Shown piece after piece: positions 63,556-64,000 of a stretch of DNA of 64,000 nucleotides; position 1 is the first letter of the stretch, and every line of letters starts with the position of its first letter. The translations under genes and the position numbers were made by a program. A model generated the notes under the pieces. The model was not told the DNA's origin. It worked only from the letters and a program-made list of their open reading frames with translations, and searched no databases. The stretch is taken from positions 310,001 to 374,000 of the forward strand of contig JBPOFA010000002.1 of the NCBI GenBank assembly GCA_051251595.1. Direction: 5' to 3'. Source of the DNA: NORP110 sp051251595. GTDB lineage: Bacteria; Pseudomonadota; Alphaproteobacteria; Rhodobacterales; Rhodobacteraceae.

Positions 63556-64000
63556 CCAAAGTGCTGGGGCAAGGCAAATATTCTTATCAGCCGGTTCCGG
63601 ACTGGGGCGATGTTCCGGCAGAGGTCATATTGGGCGACGTCGCCGGTATTGCTGTGGATGCCAGGGACAATGTCTATTTGTTCAATCGTGGACAACACCC
63701 GGTCGTCGTGCTGGACCGTGCGGGCGTGTTGCTGACCACCTGGGGGCATGGCCTGTTTGCCAATCCGCATGGAGCGTCTGTTGGGCCGGATCAGTGCCTT
63801 TATCTGACGGATAATTTTGACCATACGGTGCGCAAATTCACATTGGATGGCCGACTTTTATTGACGCTTGGAACCGAGGGCCAGGATTCAGGGTTCATGA
63901 GCGGCAAGCCCTTTTGCAAATGTACACATTCTGCGGTTTCGCCTGATGGGCATATCTTTGTTTCAGATGGTTACAGCAACGCCTGCATTCATAAATACGC
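63552..64000 (+). CDS. NHL-repeat beta-propeller protein (3' end outside window)
   Basis: 149 codons are visible. NHL/SMP-30-like blades repeat: AGIAVDARDNVYLFNRGQHPVVVLD, then PHGASVGPDQCLYLTDNFDHTVRKF, then HSAVSPDGHIFVSDGYSNACIHKY. The family includes the lyase domain of peptide-amidating enzymes and many uncharacterised proteins. No signal peptide is seen. It is translationally coupled to crtX by ATGA, so it likely works with the carotenoid pathway, in an unknown way. Confidence 0.85.
   Translation, partial: MTKVLGQGKYSYQPVPDWGDVPAEVILGDVAGIAVDARDNVYLFNRGQHPVVVLDRAGVLLTTWGHGLFANPHGASVGPDQCLYLTDNFDHTVRKFTLDGRLLLTLGTEGQDSGFMSGKPFCKCTHSAVSPDGHIFVSDGYSNACIHKY

Noticed and set aside
1..64000. 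Insertion sequences, prophage genes or CRISPR arrays
   Set aside because: No transposase, integrase, phage structural gene or spaced short repeats were recognised on either strand.

Overview
The window looks like a chromosomal segment of a non-phototrophic, carotenoid-making alphaproteobacterium of the Rhodobacterales (Roseobacter type). The evidence is the family mix: a zwf-pgl-pgi operon, a Ppx/GppA-RlmE pair, an aerobic-type folate/corrinoid C1 operon, sugar ABC transporters with Gfo/Idh/MocA dehydrogenases, and a crtY-I-B / crtE / crtZ / fni / crtX carotenoid locus. The DNA is moderately GC-rich, coding is dense with many ATGA overlaps, and I saw no IS element, phage or CRISPR. Genus-level placement is not possible by reading alone.

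Region 1 (1-9.5 kb) holds a truncated sulfotransferase, a hemerythrin-domain protein, a glutathionyl-hydroquinone reductase with a divergent LysR regulator, a stand-alone radical SAM enzyme, and the Entner-Doudoroff/pentose entry operon zwf-pgl-pgi behind a perfect GTTAGCGCTAAC palindrome. A lipoprotein follows. A tRNA-Gly(CCC) with a readable promoter lies at 9.7 kb.

Region 2 (10-15.1 kb, minus strand) is a five-gene operon: a PF13769-like small protein, a MetF-like reductase, a methyl-H4folate:corrinoid methyltransferase, a membrane protein and a RACo-type ferredoxin/ASKHA corrinoid activator. Two of its unrelated proteins end in the same Gly/Arg-rich tail. Ppx/GppA and RlmE follow.

Region 3 (17.4-31.3 kb) is an exopolysaccharide locus of the succinoglycan type: ExoY-, Wzx-, ExoV-, ExoQ-, ExoK-, ExoP-, ExoM- and ExoA-like proteins plus a two-domain glycosyltransferase. 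The ExoP-like protein has lost the Walker A lysine. The first glycosyltransferase seems to start at ATT.

Region 4 (32.1-53.3 kb) is a long catabolic island. A LacI regulator faces a 12-gene run (DUF4432, MocD-like desaturase-fold oxygenase, MocE-like Rieske ferredoxin, diverged PanB-like protein, two SDRs, three Gfo/Idh/MocA proteins, a TIM-barrel isomerase, and an RbsA-type ABC importer with two permeases). A second ABC importer with a hydroxyacid dehydrogenase follows, then divergent RpiR and IclR regulators. It resembles rhizopine (moc) catabolism and may demethylate and degrade an O-methylated cyclitol or sugar. This is the best candidate for an undescribed pathway.

Region 5 (53.3-64 kb) is the carotenoid locus. 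crtY-crtI-crtB run on plus; crtE, a two-gene ABC-2 exporter and crtZ form one minus-strand operon; fni, crtX and an NHL beta-propeller gene run on plus to the window end. Together they should make zeaxanthin and its glucosides. A perfect FNR-type box (TTGAT-N4-ATCAA) sits between this locus and a SpoIIAA/STAS-like gene.
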